A stretch of 49,706 nucleotides of DNA. It comes from Candidatus Poseidonia sp. (GTDB lineage Archaea > Thermoplasmatota > Poseidoniia > Poseidoniales > Poseidoniaceae). Positions within the stretch are counted from its first letter, which is position 1. Each line of letters opens with the position of its first letter. The stretch lies in assembly GCA_030741355.1 (NCBI GenBank), contig JASLVM010000010.1, positions 1 to 49,706 on the forward strand, given 5' to 3'. The translations under genes were made by a program, and so were the position numbers. Positions 1 through 9,737 of the stretch are shown piece after piece. Below the pieces are notes generated by a model that was given only the letters and a program-made list of their open reading frames with translations, was not told the DNA's origin and did no database searches.

Positions 1-28
1 CGCCACATTCATCGCATTTTAGTTCCAT
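1..28 (-). CDS. Partial zinc-ribbon-type protein (N-terminus only)
   Basis: Only the first nine codons lie in the window and read MELKCDECG. The CxxC with flanking charged residues looks like one knuckle of a zinc ribbon. A strong Shine-Dalgarno GGAGG (minus strand, 36-40) sits seven bases before the ATG. A TATA-like TTTATAAG lies further upstream, so the mRNA would have a short leader, unlike several leaderless genes in this window. The family cannot be named from nine residues. Confidence 0.5.
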
Positions 29-384
29 ATTTTTGCCTCCTGTGTTACTTGGCCGCTGACCCTTATAAACCTGCGCATCCAATTCATCCTTGTACCCTTC
101 ATGTTATGGGCTTTAGGACAAATTTTCAACATCAGTGCTCTCCGGGTTCGGTCAAGAACATTTCTTATTTGGTGGCTCCCCTATATAAACTTTGGGGTAA
201 AAACCCCGGTGAAACGGCCCGATAAGCGAGAAAAGGAGAGGAAACAACCCTCTCACATACGGGGACTTGAAACAAGATGCTTACCCTATTTGAACACCGC
301 GGTGATGTTCGAACTACCCACCAGACTCCCTCCCGCACATCTTGAAATAGGCTCGCATGTATTCTTGGAGACAGGCTGGTTTTC
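29..384. other. Non-coding stretch with hairpins and palindromes, no clear gene
   Basis: This 356-base gap separates two divergent genes. It holds a TATA-like TATATAAAC (182-190), a hairpin GGGGT-AAAA-ACCCC (194-207), a hairpin GAGAGG-loop-CCTCTC (236-254), a perfect palindrome CACCGCGGTG (295-304), and GTTCGAAC (307-314). I tested it by eye for a tRNA cloverleaf on both strands and found none. SRP RNA and RNase P core motifs were not seen. A 98-codon open frame from 101 has no ribosome site and runs into the next gene out of frame, so I do not call it. A small structured RNA is possible. Confidence 0.4.
61..69 (-). promoter_or_regulatory. TATA-like box for the partial zinc-ribbon gene
   Basis: On the minus strand this reads TTTATAAGG, close to the archaeal box A. 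It is about 33 bases upstream of the ATG at 28. That leaves room for a transcript start about 25 bases downstream, just before the GGAGG ribosome site. Assignment rests on sequence and spacing only. Confidence 0.4.
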
Positions 385-3300
385 ATGGATTCAATGACGT
401 CGGTGACCTCAGAATACGTTGCGGCTGGGGAAGGCCTCCCGCCGTGGCTGTTCACGATGTTGTGTGAGCCAACCGATCACGCCCCGATTTTGGTGCTTCA
501 CCCCACAGAACTCCATCGTCAACGGACCCTTGAACGTCTTCACCGCCAAGGGGTGTCGGTCTCTCCACAGCACCACTTAACACTCAATAGCCTCATCCGT
601 CTCCTCCATGTGGATCTCCGTCTGCCTGTGCTCCTCGATGATGAGGCCAGCATGTTCATGGCGCTCCACGGTAAATGTGTTGAAGCCGCCGAGGCAACAG
701 CTCTACCGTTTCTTTACACCCCGGGAGTGGGTGCGTGGACTTTGACCAAAACACGCCGGCTGCAACGGTTGCATGGAGAATTGATGCAGTTGCGAAACCC
801 GTTCAAGTGGGAAGGTGACCCAGGAGCGGAGGTGTTTCACCAACTCTGTCTGGAGGTTGAAGCTGCGGCTGGCGGAACCCTTCCATCCCTGATTACGCTG
901 CACGTGCTCGAAGCGTTGAACGAGGCAGAGGAAGCGCCGTTCCACCTCAGCGACATCGCCGGCATGGTGGTGTTGGACATGGCTCCTGATTTTACCGAGG
1001 TTCAACAGGACCTGTTGCTTGCTATCGCCTCGTTCTGTCCTGTCCATCAACTGCTCAATCCCGGCTCGTTTCGTTTGGGATTCCACGGGGCTTACCTCGT
1101 GGATGAACTGCCGTGCACGGCTGAAACCCTGCCTGCTTGGCTCCCTCCTCACGAACCATGGGCAGCCGATGCATCGTCATGGCAAACCGAGGTTGGGCAA
1201 CGAAACAAGACCGAAATCACTCGCCTCACCCTTGACGAACGTTCCCAAAGCATGGACGCTGCTCTGGCGTTCCTTCAAGCATACAAAGCGGAAGGAGAGG
1301 GAGAGGTTTTGGTGGTTGATGCCGCTGCGCGGGACCGTTCTCTTGAATGGTCATCGGCTCTCTCCACCATCGGCCTTTCTTGGCATCCCGGTTCCACGGC
1401 TTTGAATCAACAACCCCTTCATCACGCCATTGTGCGGGCTGCTTCCATGGCGCAAGGAATGAGTTCCTGGTCGCTTTTTTCGCTTCGCAGTGTCTTTTTT
1501 TCAGCGACGATTCCACTTCTTGACGACGTGTTCTCGCAACTCAACCACCCAACAGAAGGAACATGGAGACCTCGGCCCGATGCTGCGGTGCTCGAGGAAA
1601 TTGCGAGGAACTTCCACGTTCTTGGTGGCCCTGGAGCCATCGCACGTTGGTTGGGTGTGCTCTCATCGGCCGCCCCGTCTTTTGCGGAACGAAGGCCCGA
1701 AGAGAAAGCCCGTGCCCTTGAGGAAACACAGTGGTGGCTTGGGTGCTTGTTGCAAACTTGGGCCCCGCTGCTTTCCCCTGAAGACCGACATCTGCTCAAT
1801 CGTCCGGTGGAAGGTTGCACGACGGGCGCCTTGCTTCCTTTGCCCGAACCGACGCCCTCGGGCATGGCATGGCTCTCTTGGTTTGTTTCCGTCATCGATG
1901 TGGCCGCTTTGTCCAGCCGTCGAGCACCGTTTGATGCCGGCGTGGGCACCCTCCAGGTGCTGATTGAGTCCATGAATGATATCAAGCATCAACTTCAGTC
2001 CATGGGATTGTCCTTCGATGATGGCGGTTCACCCTTTGTTGACCTGCTCGAGCACGTCGGGGCCACCGTGAACATCACCCACCAATCCTCCCGCACCAAC
2101 CGCGTTCATGTCGTCTCACCGGAGGACGCCCTTGGTTGCACGGCCGACCTGATTTTGTTGGTGGGTATGGACGTTGATGCATGGTCAATGAAATCCTCCA
2201 CCGTCCCGTGGCTGGATGCTCCTTCTCGATTGGAACTCGGTTTATTCCATACCGACCTTGCCGTTCGTCGAGGGCGCCACCACCTTCGCCATTTGTTGAA
2301 TGCGGGGCGCCACCTCGTCGTTTTCGATTCTTCCCCGGAAGAAGGAGGCGGACCCAGTGCCCCACTTGCTGAATGGTTGAATGACCAGCAACGAAGCAAG
2401 GCTTGGGACGCCATGCGAGCACCGCCAAGTTTCCTTCCATCGAGGATGTACGAGGGCGATGAAGCTCCGAGAAGATTTACGTGGGTCCCGAGAGAAGAAG
2501 GCCATGGAAGTTGGCTGACCCCCGTCGTTTACGCATCGGTTGAAACCGAAGAGGGGTCGCACTTTGTTCGCCAAGGATTCAGCGGAAGAGATCGGCGTCA
2601 ACAACTGGGTTTGGACCTTCACGCCGGTCTTCATGGTTTGGAAGAACTCAACCATCCAACCGCAGTGCTTCATGCGTACGAGGGGGCCGTTCAAGCCGAC
2701 CGTCGCCGTCGCCAACCTTTGGCCAAGCGCATCGGGACCAGCGAGGTCTTCCCTTGGGAGCGACGGGAAGATCTGCTCAGTGTGGACGCCGTCACCCTTC
2801 GTCCAACGGCAGCGTCACTCAAGGTTGACTCGGTTGCCGCCGGTGTCTTCCCCCATCTTGGCTATCGGGGTGAGAAATCTGTTTCGTTAAGCGTCGACCC
2901 ACGCCCCCTCCCTCTCTATTCTGCCACCGGCACGGGTTTGGACCATCGATTTGGTCAACTTGAATCGCCGGTGGAGCGGGAGGTTTGGTCTCCCAGCCGA
3001 CTTGAAGGGTGGCTGAAATGTCCGCGCCAGGCATGGATGAAGCAAGTCCTAGGAGCGGATGACGAGGAGGGCGGCGTCACGGAAGACATCGACGTGAGGG
3101 TGCGTGGGCAAATCATCCACGAAACCGAGGCTGCGCTTATGCAAGGGCACGGCATCCCTCTTGGAGGAGAAACATCCGATGAACCCACTCCCTTGCATGC
3201 TGGGCCGATGGGTCAAGGAAATGCAGGATGGGACACCATTCTTGCCTTTTTAGAGGAAAAGGTGCATTGGTTGGGTCGGCAGAACGCCGTATCTGTTCAT

Positions 3301-4122
3301 CGAACCAAGGACCTCATTGATGCGACAGCAGAGGAATGGCTCGCTCACAAAGAAGGCGAAATTGAACTCCCTCCAGAAGGCCGACTTGCACGTCTCCTCG
3401 AGGCGGACCTGATGCTCCGGCATGCTGCACCGGTGGCCGTTGAGTGGTCCCCAACGACGGAAACTGAGCGATCGGTTTTGCTCGACCCAGACCCGGATGC
3501 CGATGCCTCTGGATTCCGTCTTTTCGGATACGCCGACCGTGTTGACGTTTTGGTGCTGCCAGCGAAGATTCGTGAAGCGTTGGTTGAGCAAGGCGTCCTT
3601 TCTGATGCCACGCACGACTCGCCCTTCCCCCTCCATGATGAACGACGCCCAGCGCAACGTTTGGTCGTTGTTCGAGACCTCAAAACCGTCGCGGGACCGA
3701 AGCCTGAAAATGTGGGTATGCGCCACATGCGCTGTTTGTTTGAGGACCTTCAACTTGCTCTGTATGCGCGGGCGTGGGAACGCCTTCACCCCAACGACCG
3801 AGTGATTGGCGTCGGCGCCAGTGAGGTGGGTGAATTCACCAAGCACTATGTTGAACTCGATGCCGACTTACTCCCGTATGCCGAATTCTTGGAACTCGGC
3901 GACATCACCGCTGTGTTCACGAATCATTTCCCCGCCCAGACCCGAACGGGCGCCCCAACCACGCCGTTTCGCCGATGGATGGCTGAACGCTTGGCCGTGG
4001 CGCAGCGTGCGGTGAGCACCGCCGCCCAAGGACGTGTAAACCCAACACCAGGCCGTCATTGCAGCTACTGTTCAATCGCTCATTCCTGCGCAGTATCCGA
4101 CCATACAGGGGGCGATTTCTAA
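385..4122 (+). CDS. addB: AddB-like helicase-fold/nuclease subunit with Fe-S-type cysteines
   Basis: This 1,245-residue protein is probably the AddB-like half of a double-strand-break processing helicase-nuclease. The N-terminal ~860 residues have the extent expected of an SF1-like scaffold, but I see no Walker A, so this half is probably not an ATPase. The C-terminal nuclease has a GYADRVD strand (1048-1054), D1098-x-K1100 in a DLK motif, and Q1123/Y1127 of the QxxxY motif, as in RecB-type PD-(D/E)XK domains. C879 and C1226-x2-C1229-x5-C1235 reproduce the spacing recalled for the Fe-S cluster of Bacillus AddB. The stop overlaps the next start (TAATGA). A TATA-like GCATGTATT ends 21 bases before the ATG, so the mRNA may be leaderless; ATG 394 is an alternative start. 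The family call is firm; the subunit name is by analogy. Confidence 0.8.
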   Translation: MDSMTSVTSEYVAAGEGLPPWLFTMLCEPTDHAPILVLHPTELHRQRTLERLHRQGVSVSPQHHLTLNSLIRLLHVDLRLPVLLDDEASMFMALHGKCVEAAEATALPFLYTPGVGAWTLTKTRRLQRLHGELMQLRNPFKWEGDPGAEVFHQLCLEVEAAAGGTLPSLITLHVLEALNEAEEAPFHLSDIAGMVVLDMAPDFTEVQQDLLLAIASFCPVHQLLNPGSFRLGFHGAYLVDELPCTAETLPAWLPPHEPWAADASSWQTEVGQRNKTEITRLTLDERSQSMDAALAFLQAYKAEGEGEVLVVDAAARDRSLEWSSALSTIGLSWHPGSTALNQQPLHHAIVRAASMAQGMSSWSLFSLRSVFFSATIPLLDDVFSQLNHPTEGTWRPRPDAAVLEEIARNFHVLGGPGAIARWLGVLSSAAPSFAERRPEEKARALEETQWWLGCLLQTWAPLLSPEDRHLLNRPVEGCTTGALLPLPEPTPSGMAWLSWFVSVIDVAALSSRRAPFDAGVGTLQVLIESMNDIKHQLQSMGLSFDDGGSPFVDLLEHVGATVNITHQSSRTNRVHVVSPEDALGCTADLILLVGMDVDAWSMKSSTVPWLDAPSRLELGLFHTDLAVRRGRHHLRHLLNAGRHLVVFDSSPEEGGGPSAPLAEWLNDQQRSKAWDAMRAPPSFLPSRMYEGDEAPRRFTWVPREEGHGSWLTPVVYASVETEEGSHFVRQGFSGRDRRQQLGLDLHAGLHGLEELNHPTAVLHAYEGAVQADRRRRQPLAKRIGTSEVFPWERREDLLSVDAVTLRPTAASLKVDSVAAGVFPHLGYRGEKSVSLSVDPRPLPLYSATGTGLDHRFGQLESPVEREVWSPSRLEGWLKCPRQAWMKQVLGADDEEGGVTEDIDVRVRGQIIHETEAALMQGHGIPLGGETSDEPTPLHAGPMGQGNAGWDTILAFLEEKVHWLGRQNAVSVHRTKDLIDATAEEWLAHKEGEIELPPEGRLARLLEADLMLRHAAPVAVEWSPTTETERSVLLDPDPDADASGFRLFGYADRVDVLVLPAKIREALVEQGVLSDATHDSPFPLHDERRPAQRLVVVRDLKTVAGPKPENVGMRHMRCLFEDLQLALYARAWERLHPNDRVIGVGASEVGEFTKHYVELDADLLPYAEFLELGDITAVFTNHFPAQTRTGAPTTPFRRWMAERLAVAQRAVSTAAQGRVNPTPGRHCSYCSIAHSCAVSDHTGGDF

Positions 4123-7100
4123 TGATCGAATTCAACAACAGTCAGCGGTTGGGGTTGGACCTTGACCGCCACATTGCGTTGGATGCAGGTGCGGGCACCG
4201 GGAAAACCACCGTGATGGCCGAACGCTATGTTCAGCATCTGATCGCCTCCGACCAACGGGCCACGCACCTGACCCCTTGCGGCCCGCGTACACCTCTTTC
4301 CGGCCACGGCTCTCTTCGGGCACCAAAACGTGAGCGGACTTCGATGGAAGCCTGGCCCGGCCTTCTCCCATCGGAAGTCGTCGCCATCACCTTCACGCGA
4401 AAATCAGCGGCGGAACTCAAAGCCAGAATTCGCCACCGAGTGGCCTTGACCCGCGCCCTCCCACCGGATGAAGAGGACGTGGACGGCGTGTTTGACCCCC
4501 GTCTTCGAAACGAAGGCGATGTGGAGATGTTGCTCTCGGGGCTTGATGAAGCGCCCATTTCCACCATCGACGCTTTCCTCAGTCAACTGGTTCAGCCTTA
4601 CATTGACCTTGTGGCCCTCTATCCTTCCAATCAACAAGTTTCCGAGGAACGAAAACCACTGATGGTCCAAGACACCCTTCACGCCGTTTGGCGCATTCGT
4701 TCGGTGGAAGACGCCCGAGAAGCCGGCGTCCTCAACCATCACCAAGCCTTCCTTGACGCTCGAAATCGCTTGGTGAGTCGTTTGGGGGGTCAGGATCAAG
4801 CCGAGATCGTGTTGGGTGGTCTTCTCGACCGCTCCCTCTTTGTCGAGCAATCCCACCGCTCAATGATTCAGCGGGCTGAAGCCATGAATTTGGGTTGGAG
4901 CGGTCGGGGCCCAGCACCTGTTGATGTCCTGCTCAACACCATCGCCGAACCGGTTGAAGGCCTCTTGGATGACTTCATCGTTCAATTCCATCAGCGACTG
5001 AATGCGTGGGTGCAGGAATTCCTCGTGTATCGGCCTCAATGCGTGGAACCAGCAGAGGCCGATACCGAACTGACCCGCTTCAATCACCTGACTCGGTTGT
5101 CGACCGGGGCTCTTCCACTCCAACCGGGTGAACGATTGGCCTGGTTTTGGAAAGCCCTGCTCGGCATCGCCACCGCTTCTGGCTTGGTCAAACCGGAATG
5201 CACCTTTTTCCCAAGAGATTTACTTCCAAACGGCGATGGCTGGCCCTCGGGGCTGCTTTCAAAATCAAGGGCCAAGGGAATCGGGAAGGACGACAAAGCC
5301 GCCCTTTACGACCGGGCGCTTGGCCACGTTTCTCAACTGCGTCGTATGTTGAATTCAGCCACTGGAAAATTGATTCGTTTGCTTGCACGTTCCGCCTTTT
5401 TGCTCAATCCGGGCGACGGTTTCGATGGCATGCCGCTCGACAGCGTCCTTCGCTTGGACCCGCTGGATGACCCCTTGCCGGCGGCACCAAGCGACCGGGG
5501 CATGTACGTCTCGGCCAATCTTCAAACCCAGGTGTTGAGCGACCTTTTGGTGATTCACACGGCTTGCAGCCAAATCCTTGCCCGTCGCAAATCCTTGGAC
5601 AACATGCATGACTTTGATGACATGCAACGCTTTGCTGCGGACTTATTGTTGGCCCGCTGTCCGGATATTTGTCGGCATCGCTACCCTCCCGAGGTCATTG
5701 ATGCCCTCGATGGATTGGGCGATGAACCGTGGAGCGACACGCATATCTCACGAGCCCTGACACTGTTGAACGACCGCCCGGCGCTGCAGGAAGACCTTCA
5801 TCGGCGATTCTCCATTTTGGGTGAACTCCGCCGTCAGTATCGAGCCTTCATCATCGACGAGTACCAGGACACGAACCCGTCCCACTACCGTCTCTTGGCG
5901 CGTCTTTGGGGGCGCCGACGACACCATCCCGATGACCCCTCAAGACCACAAGGCGCATGGGACCCGACGGTCTGCATTGTGGGCGACATGAAACAGAGCA
6001 TCTACCGTTTCCGTCAGGCCGAGGTCTCCGTCATGCGTCGAGCCGTTGAGGCCATTCGTCAATTCAACGTGGATGAAGCCAATGAACCCCGCCTTGCCCA
6101 TCTTCGAGAGCCGGGTTGTGGCCGTGACCCTCGTCCGGTTGGCGGGGGTGGTGAAACCGGTTCTTTCTCCAATGAACACACCGGTGAGACTTCCGTACCT
6201 CACACCTTTGTCCGGTTCGCTGATGAAGACCAAGACGGGCAACCCTCCATCACCGGAGAGCGATTGTTGCGTCGTACCGAAGGCCATGTAGACCTCACTT
6301 CCAATCATCGAACACGTCATGACTTGATGGAGACGATGAACGACCTGTTTGATGAGGTGTTTGACCCAAGGTATCACGACCTACCGGGAGACTGGCATGC
6401 AGAAGCACAACGCCTTCGGCCAGCGAGGAACACCACCGCCTCAGGAGGATTGGAGTGGTTGCTTCCGATTCCCGGGGCCATCGGCGAAGTTCCAAGGGAC
6501 CTTGATGTGGCGGTGAACACTTTCGAGGACCCCTCGGCCTCCATCGTTCATCTCGAACACGAACTGCTCGCCGACCGCCTCCATTCACTCTTGCATCAAA
6601 CCCCTACGAGGGTGTGGGACAGCCAAGCCACGCAATGGGTTGAGGTGGAAGAGCAGGAAGGCCCCCCCGTTCGCCCTCAGGACATCATGATCCTCATCAA
6701 TTCACGGAAACATCTCCCCGACCTCGTCGAGCGTTTGCGAGCTCGAAACATTCCGGTGATGGCCGACCGGCAAGGGCTTCTCTTGATGCAACCCGTCGTT
6801 CAGCCCTTGATGGCCGTCTTGGCACTGATGGCCCAGCCCACCATGCGAAGAGCAGCGGTCGAACTCGCTCGTTCGCCGGTTGTGGGAATGACCGAACAAC
6901 AGGTGCATGATCTCCTGACCTCGTTGCCAGAAGACGGCGATGCACTGCCACATCTCTTGGAACACGCTCCTACGGAACGTGTTGCTGCGTTGTTGAATCG
7001 CCTTCACCAATACATCGCATGGGGAGCGGTGTACGATGCTTTCGATTTGCTCTTGGATGAATCCGACCTTCTGGTCGCTTACCCCGACGATGCTCAACGG

Positions 7101-9062
7101 CAATTTGCTGAGGCGTGGTTAACCCTCGTCCATTCCATTGGGAAGGACGCTGGACACGACGCAGCGGCCATGTACAGACGGATGCAGGCGGTTCGCGACT
7201 TGGGCAATCAAGGACCACAGGCGATCACGCACCCGACCGCCTCCGCGGTTCAAATCATGACCATTCACGGCTCGAAAGGCCTTCAAGCACCGGTGGTTGT
7301 CGTCACGGGTTTGTTTTCAGCCGGAAAAGCCGATGCGAGCATGTCCGTTCAAGACAACATTCTGGTCACGCCTCAGGTGCTTGCTGGACGAATCCAACCC
7401 TGGCGGGCAAAAGACCGCCCCCAAGACGGTTTGTGGGCCTTTACCGCCGAGATGAACAAAGCACAAGACAAAGCGGAATTGCGTCGCAAATTCTACGTCG
7501 CTTTGACGCGTGTGAAAGACCGCCTCATCATCACCGGCTCACCCGGAAATAAATCCACGTTCGATGAAGCCAGTGGCGTGCTTTCCGTCCGTTTCGCTCC
7601 GGACCCTCGAACCATGGGGCGCATGTTGGTGGAGGGACTCAGGCGGGCGACATGGCGAACAGGAACCGCCGCCCCTTGGCTTTCTCAGGCCGAGGTTGAC
7701 GCAGAAATCCTTCCTCGCTTCAACCCTCTCAAAACGGAAACACCCGTCAATCCTTTCCTGCTTTTAGGGGCCACGCCTTTGGGCGAGGATGGCCTGCAAG
7801 GTCTTCGTTTGTACCACCACCCCAGCTGTTTTGTCACCACAAGCACCCGTTCAGCCCAAGCACGCGCAAGAGACCTTGCTCGTCATTTAGAGGACCTCAA
7901 GCCAACAACCCCTCCTTCGTCGGCTCCGCTTCTTTTGGAAGAGAACATCAAGGGCGCTGCGCACCATCTCGACGCTACGTATTCCTGTTCGCGCAAATAT
8001 TGGCTTGAGCACATCAAAGGGTGGCCGACCGAACCTTTCCGCTTGCCCAATACCGCTGTCGAACCGTCAGCGCCAAGTGTTTGGCCTGAGCCTACGACGT
8101 TTGGTTTGATGATGCACCGTGTTCTCGAAATCGGTTTGCGCAACCCGTGCCAATTCGGTGACACCACGCCCGCTCTCGATGCGTCGTGGCAACACGAGAG
8201 CGATGCCGACCTCGCCTCCTCGGACACCATTGGGCGGGTGATGAACGAATTTGGATACGGTCTTGAACAGGACGCCACCTCACGAGAGGCCGCTTGGCGA
8301 GACCGCCTGATGGTGCTGAGTTCGCTGGTCGATCAGGGTTTGCTTGGGCGTTGGGTCCAGGGTGAAGCCTTGAACGGTTGGAAGGTTGAGGCCGTCCGAA
8401 CCGAATTACCGTTCTACCATCGAGAGGTGTTGACGAAGCGTCCCACCACCGAAGCCGAAGGAAGGGTTTACGCGCAGAGCAACGGAGCTTCAGTGCAGCA
8501 GGTGAACATGGATTTCAACGGTCGGGCTGATTTGGTTTTGGCCTTGATGGACGAAGACGGCCAAGGGGCACTTCAGGTGGTTGACCTGAAAACTCGAGGT
8601 TGTCTGGGCGCCTTCAATCGAGATGAACCCGCCAAGGGCCATCCGCTTCAAGCGGTACCTCCCAGCGAGATTGACCCCGTTCCTCAAAGCGATGAGGAGG
8701 CCAACATCCTTTACGAACATCGGCTGCAACTGGCTTTGTATTCCATGGCTCTTGAGGCCATCGAAGCCAAAAAACCTGCAGCAGAGCAGCGACGCGTCCT
8801 CCCGCCTGCGCTTCTGCTTGGGGCAAACGGTCGCATGGTGCAATTGTCGCAAGGAGCGTTTGAGCAGGCGAAAGAGGACCTCAGGGCACACTTGAATTGG
8901 CGTGCTTCGGTGCATCTCAATCCACACATGGAGGAACCCCCTCGTCTCCCGAGCGGCGCTGAGACGTGTCGTCAATGCCCGTTCTATCGAGGAGACTTGC
9001 GCCGATGTGGGCCGGAGGGCGAGCCGTTGGGCTTCATTCATCAAATGGACGATGAGCCGTGA
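4122..9062 (+). CDS. addA: AddA-like UvrD/RecB helicase-nuclease subunit
   Basis: This 1,646-residue superfamily 1A helicase has a C-terminal nuclease. In order: Q-motif Q8, Walker A AGAGTGKT (K28), motif Ia TFTRKSAAEL, motif II DEYQDT (579-584), motif III GDMKQSIYRFR (from 621), motif V IHGSKGL (H1049), motif VI YVALTR (R1130). The nuclease has D1470, D1488-x-K1490 and Q1536/Y1540. It is longer than bacterial AddA (about 1,230 residues), with extra segments between motifs I and Ia and after motif III. C1289, C1616, C1619 and C1629 could form an Fe-S cluster, which canonical AddA lacks. The ATG at 4122 overlaps the addB-like stop by one base and follows GGGGG at 4108-4112, so I prefer it to the in-frame ATG at 4059. 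The pair should unwind and resect DNA ends. Confidence 0.85.
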   Translation: MIEFNNSQRLGLDLDRHIALDAGAGTGKTTVMAERYVQHLIASDQRATHLTPCGPRTPLSGHGSLRAPKRERTSMEAWPGLLPSEVVAITFTRKSAAELKARIRHRVALTRALPPDEEDVDGVFDPRLRNEGDVEMLLSGLDEAPISTIDAFLSQLVQPYIDLVALYPSNQQVSEERKPLMVQDTLHAVWRIRSVEDAREAGVLNHHQAFLDARNRLVSRLGGQDQAEIVLGGLLDRSLFVEQSHRSMIQRAEAMNLGWSGRGPAPVDVLLNTIAEPVEGLLDDFIVQFHQRLNAWVQEFLVYRPQCVEPAEADTELTRFNHLTRLSTGALPLQPGERLAWFWKALLGIATASGLVKPECTFFPRDLLPNGDGWPSGLLSKSRAKGIGKDDKAALYDRALGHVSQLRRMLNSATGKLIRLLARSAFLLNPGDGFDGMPLDSVLRLDPLDDPLPAAPSDRGMYVSANLQTQVLSDLLVIHTACSQILARRKSLDNMHDFDDMQRFAADLLLARCPDICRHRYPPEVIDALDGLGDEPWSDTHISRALTLLNDRPALQEDLHRRFSILGELRRQYRAFIIDEYQDTNPSHYRLLARLWGRRRHHPDDPSRPQGAWDPTVCIVGDMKQSIYRFRQAEVSVMRRAVEAIRQFNVDEANEPRLAHLREPGCGRDPRPVGGGGETGSFSNEHTGETSVPHTFVRFADEDQDGQPSITGERLLRRTEGHVDLTSNHRTRHDLMETMNDLFDEVFDPRYHDLPGDWHAEAQRLRPARNTTASGGLEWLLPIPGAIGEVPRDLDVAVNTFEDPSASIVHLEHELLADRLHSLLHQTPTRVWDSQATQWVEVEEQEGPPVRPQDIMILINSRKHLPDLVERLRARNIPVMADRQGLLLMQPVVQPLMAVLALMAQPTMRRAAVELARSPVVGMTEQQVHDLLTSLPEDGDALPHLLEHAPTERVAALLNRLHQYIAWGAVYDAFDLLLDESDLLVAYPDDAQRQFAEAWLTLVHSIGKDAGHDAAAMYRRMQAVRDLGNQGPQAITHPTASAVQIMTIHGSKGLQAPVVVVTGLFSAGKADASMSVQDNILVTPQVLAGRIQPWRAKDRPQDGLWAFTAEMNKAQDKAELRRKFYVALTRVKDRLIITGSPGNKSTFDEASGVLSVRFAPDPRTMGRMLVEGLRRATWRTGTAAPWLSQAEVDAEILPRFNPLKTETPVNPFLLLGATPLGEDGLQGLRLYHHPSCFVTTSTRSAQARARDLARHLEDLKPTTPPSSAPLLLEENIKGAAHHLDATYSCSRKYWLEHIKGWPTEPFRLPNTAVEPSAPSVWPEPTTFGLMMHRVLEIGLRNPCQFGDTTPALDASWQHESDADLASSDTIGRVMNEFGYGLEQDATSREAAWRDRLMVLSSLVDQGLLGRWVQGEALNGWKVEAVRTELPFYHREVLTKRPTTEAEGRVYAQSNGASVQQVNMDFNGRADLVLALMDEDGQGALQVVDLKTRGCLGAFNRDEPAKGHPLQAVPPSEIDPVPQSDEEANILYEHRLQLALYSMALEAIEAKKPAAEQRRVLPPALLLGANGRMVQLSQGAFEQAKEDLRAHLNWRASVHLNPHMEEPPRLPSGAETCRQCPFYRGDLRRCGPEGEPLGFIHQMDDEP

Positions 9063-9699
9063 GCACCAGCGTTCCACTCCACCCTTCTTTGGCTCCGACC
9101 TGCGTGGACACGATGTCGGTAAATCCAGCCTTTTGCAGACCTTCCGTCCACTCTTCGATGGAGAGAAGAGCCATGTGGACGTTCAATGAAGGCCCCCAAT
9201 CATGGCTGGAGGGGTTTTCCACATAGTGGTCAACCCCAATGACGAGTCTTCCTCCTGGTTTCATCCACGTGTCGTGAAGCGTCTTCAGGAACGGAAGCGG
9301 TTCTGAAAGGTAGTACAGACATTCCATGGTGTGAATCAAGTCAACCGGCTCTTCAGGCGTCCAGTCTGGAAGCATGGCTTCAACGTAATCTCCATCGGGG
9401 TCCACTTCCTTGGCTTTCGCAATCATCGAAGGTGCACCGTCAACACCTGAGGCGTGCGTGCACAACGGGTGGCCACTTAATCGACGAACCACCCACCCGT
9501 TCCCGCACCCGATGTCAAGGGCAGTGAACGGCTTTTCACGTCCTTCAAGAAGCCGTTCGAGCATGATGTCGACACTGGCCGTGTGACCTTTCTCCATGCC
9601 TTCATCTCGTCCATTGTCCGCCCATTCGCTGAACAGATCGGTTGCACTACGGAGTCCCATAGCCGGTCTGGTTTCACGGCGTTCAATGAAGATGTCCAT
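9034..9699 (-). CDS. SAM-dependent methyltransferase (class I)
   Basis: A 221-residue Rossmann methyltransferase. ALDIGCGNGWVVRRL is motif I (E/DxGxGxG type). SGVDGAP gives the acidic ribose-binding position, and GGRLVIGVDHY is the post-motif III strand. The substrate is not evident; HTMECLYYL and a missing extra domain suggest a small-molecule or generic Methyltransf_11 enzyme. Its 3' end overlaps the 3' end of the convergent addA-like gene by 29 bases. Divergent from the proline iminopeptidase 38 bases away. No Shine-Dalgarno is visible; ATG 9660 is an alternative start. Confidence 0.75.
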   Translation of the reverse strand: MDIFIERRETRPAMGLRSATDLFSEWADNGRDEGMEKGHTASVDIMLERLLEGREKPFTALDIGCGNGWVVRRLSGHPLCTHASGVDGAPSMIAKAKEVDPDGDYVEAMLPDWTPEEPVDLIHTMECLYYLSEPLPFLKTLHDTWMKPGGRLVIGVDHYVENPSSHDWGPSLNVHMALLSIEEWTEGLQKAGFTDIVSTQVGAKEGWSGTLVLTAHRPFDE

Positions 9700-9737
9700 G
9701 GCGAAAGGAAGATGCAGGCGGTCGCCTTCGAACGTTC

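Noticed and set aside
220-380. Possible tRNA suggested by a GTTCGAAC sequence
   Set aside because: Neither strand gives a consistent T-arm, acceptor stem and anticodon arm.
101-397. 98-codon frame in the first intergenic region
   Set aside because: No Shine-Dalgarno, overlaps the next gene in another frame, and shows no domain.
385-9062. Cas4/CRISPR-associated nuclease from the RecB-like cysteines
   Set aside because: The nucleases are parts of full AddAB-sized subunits with helicase motifs, and no cas genes or array are nearby.
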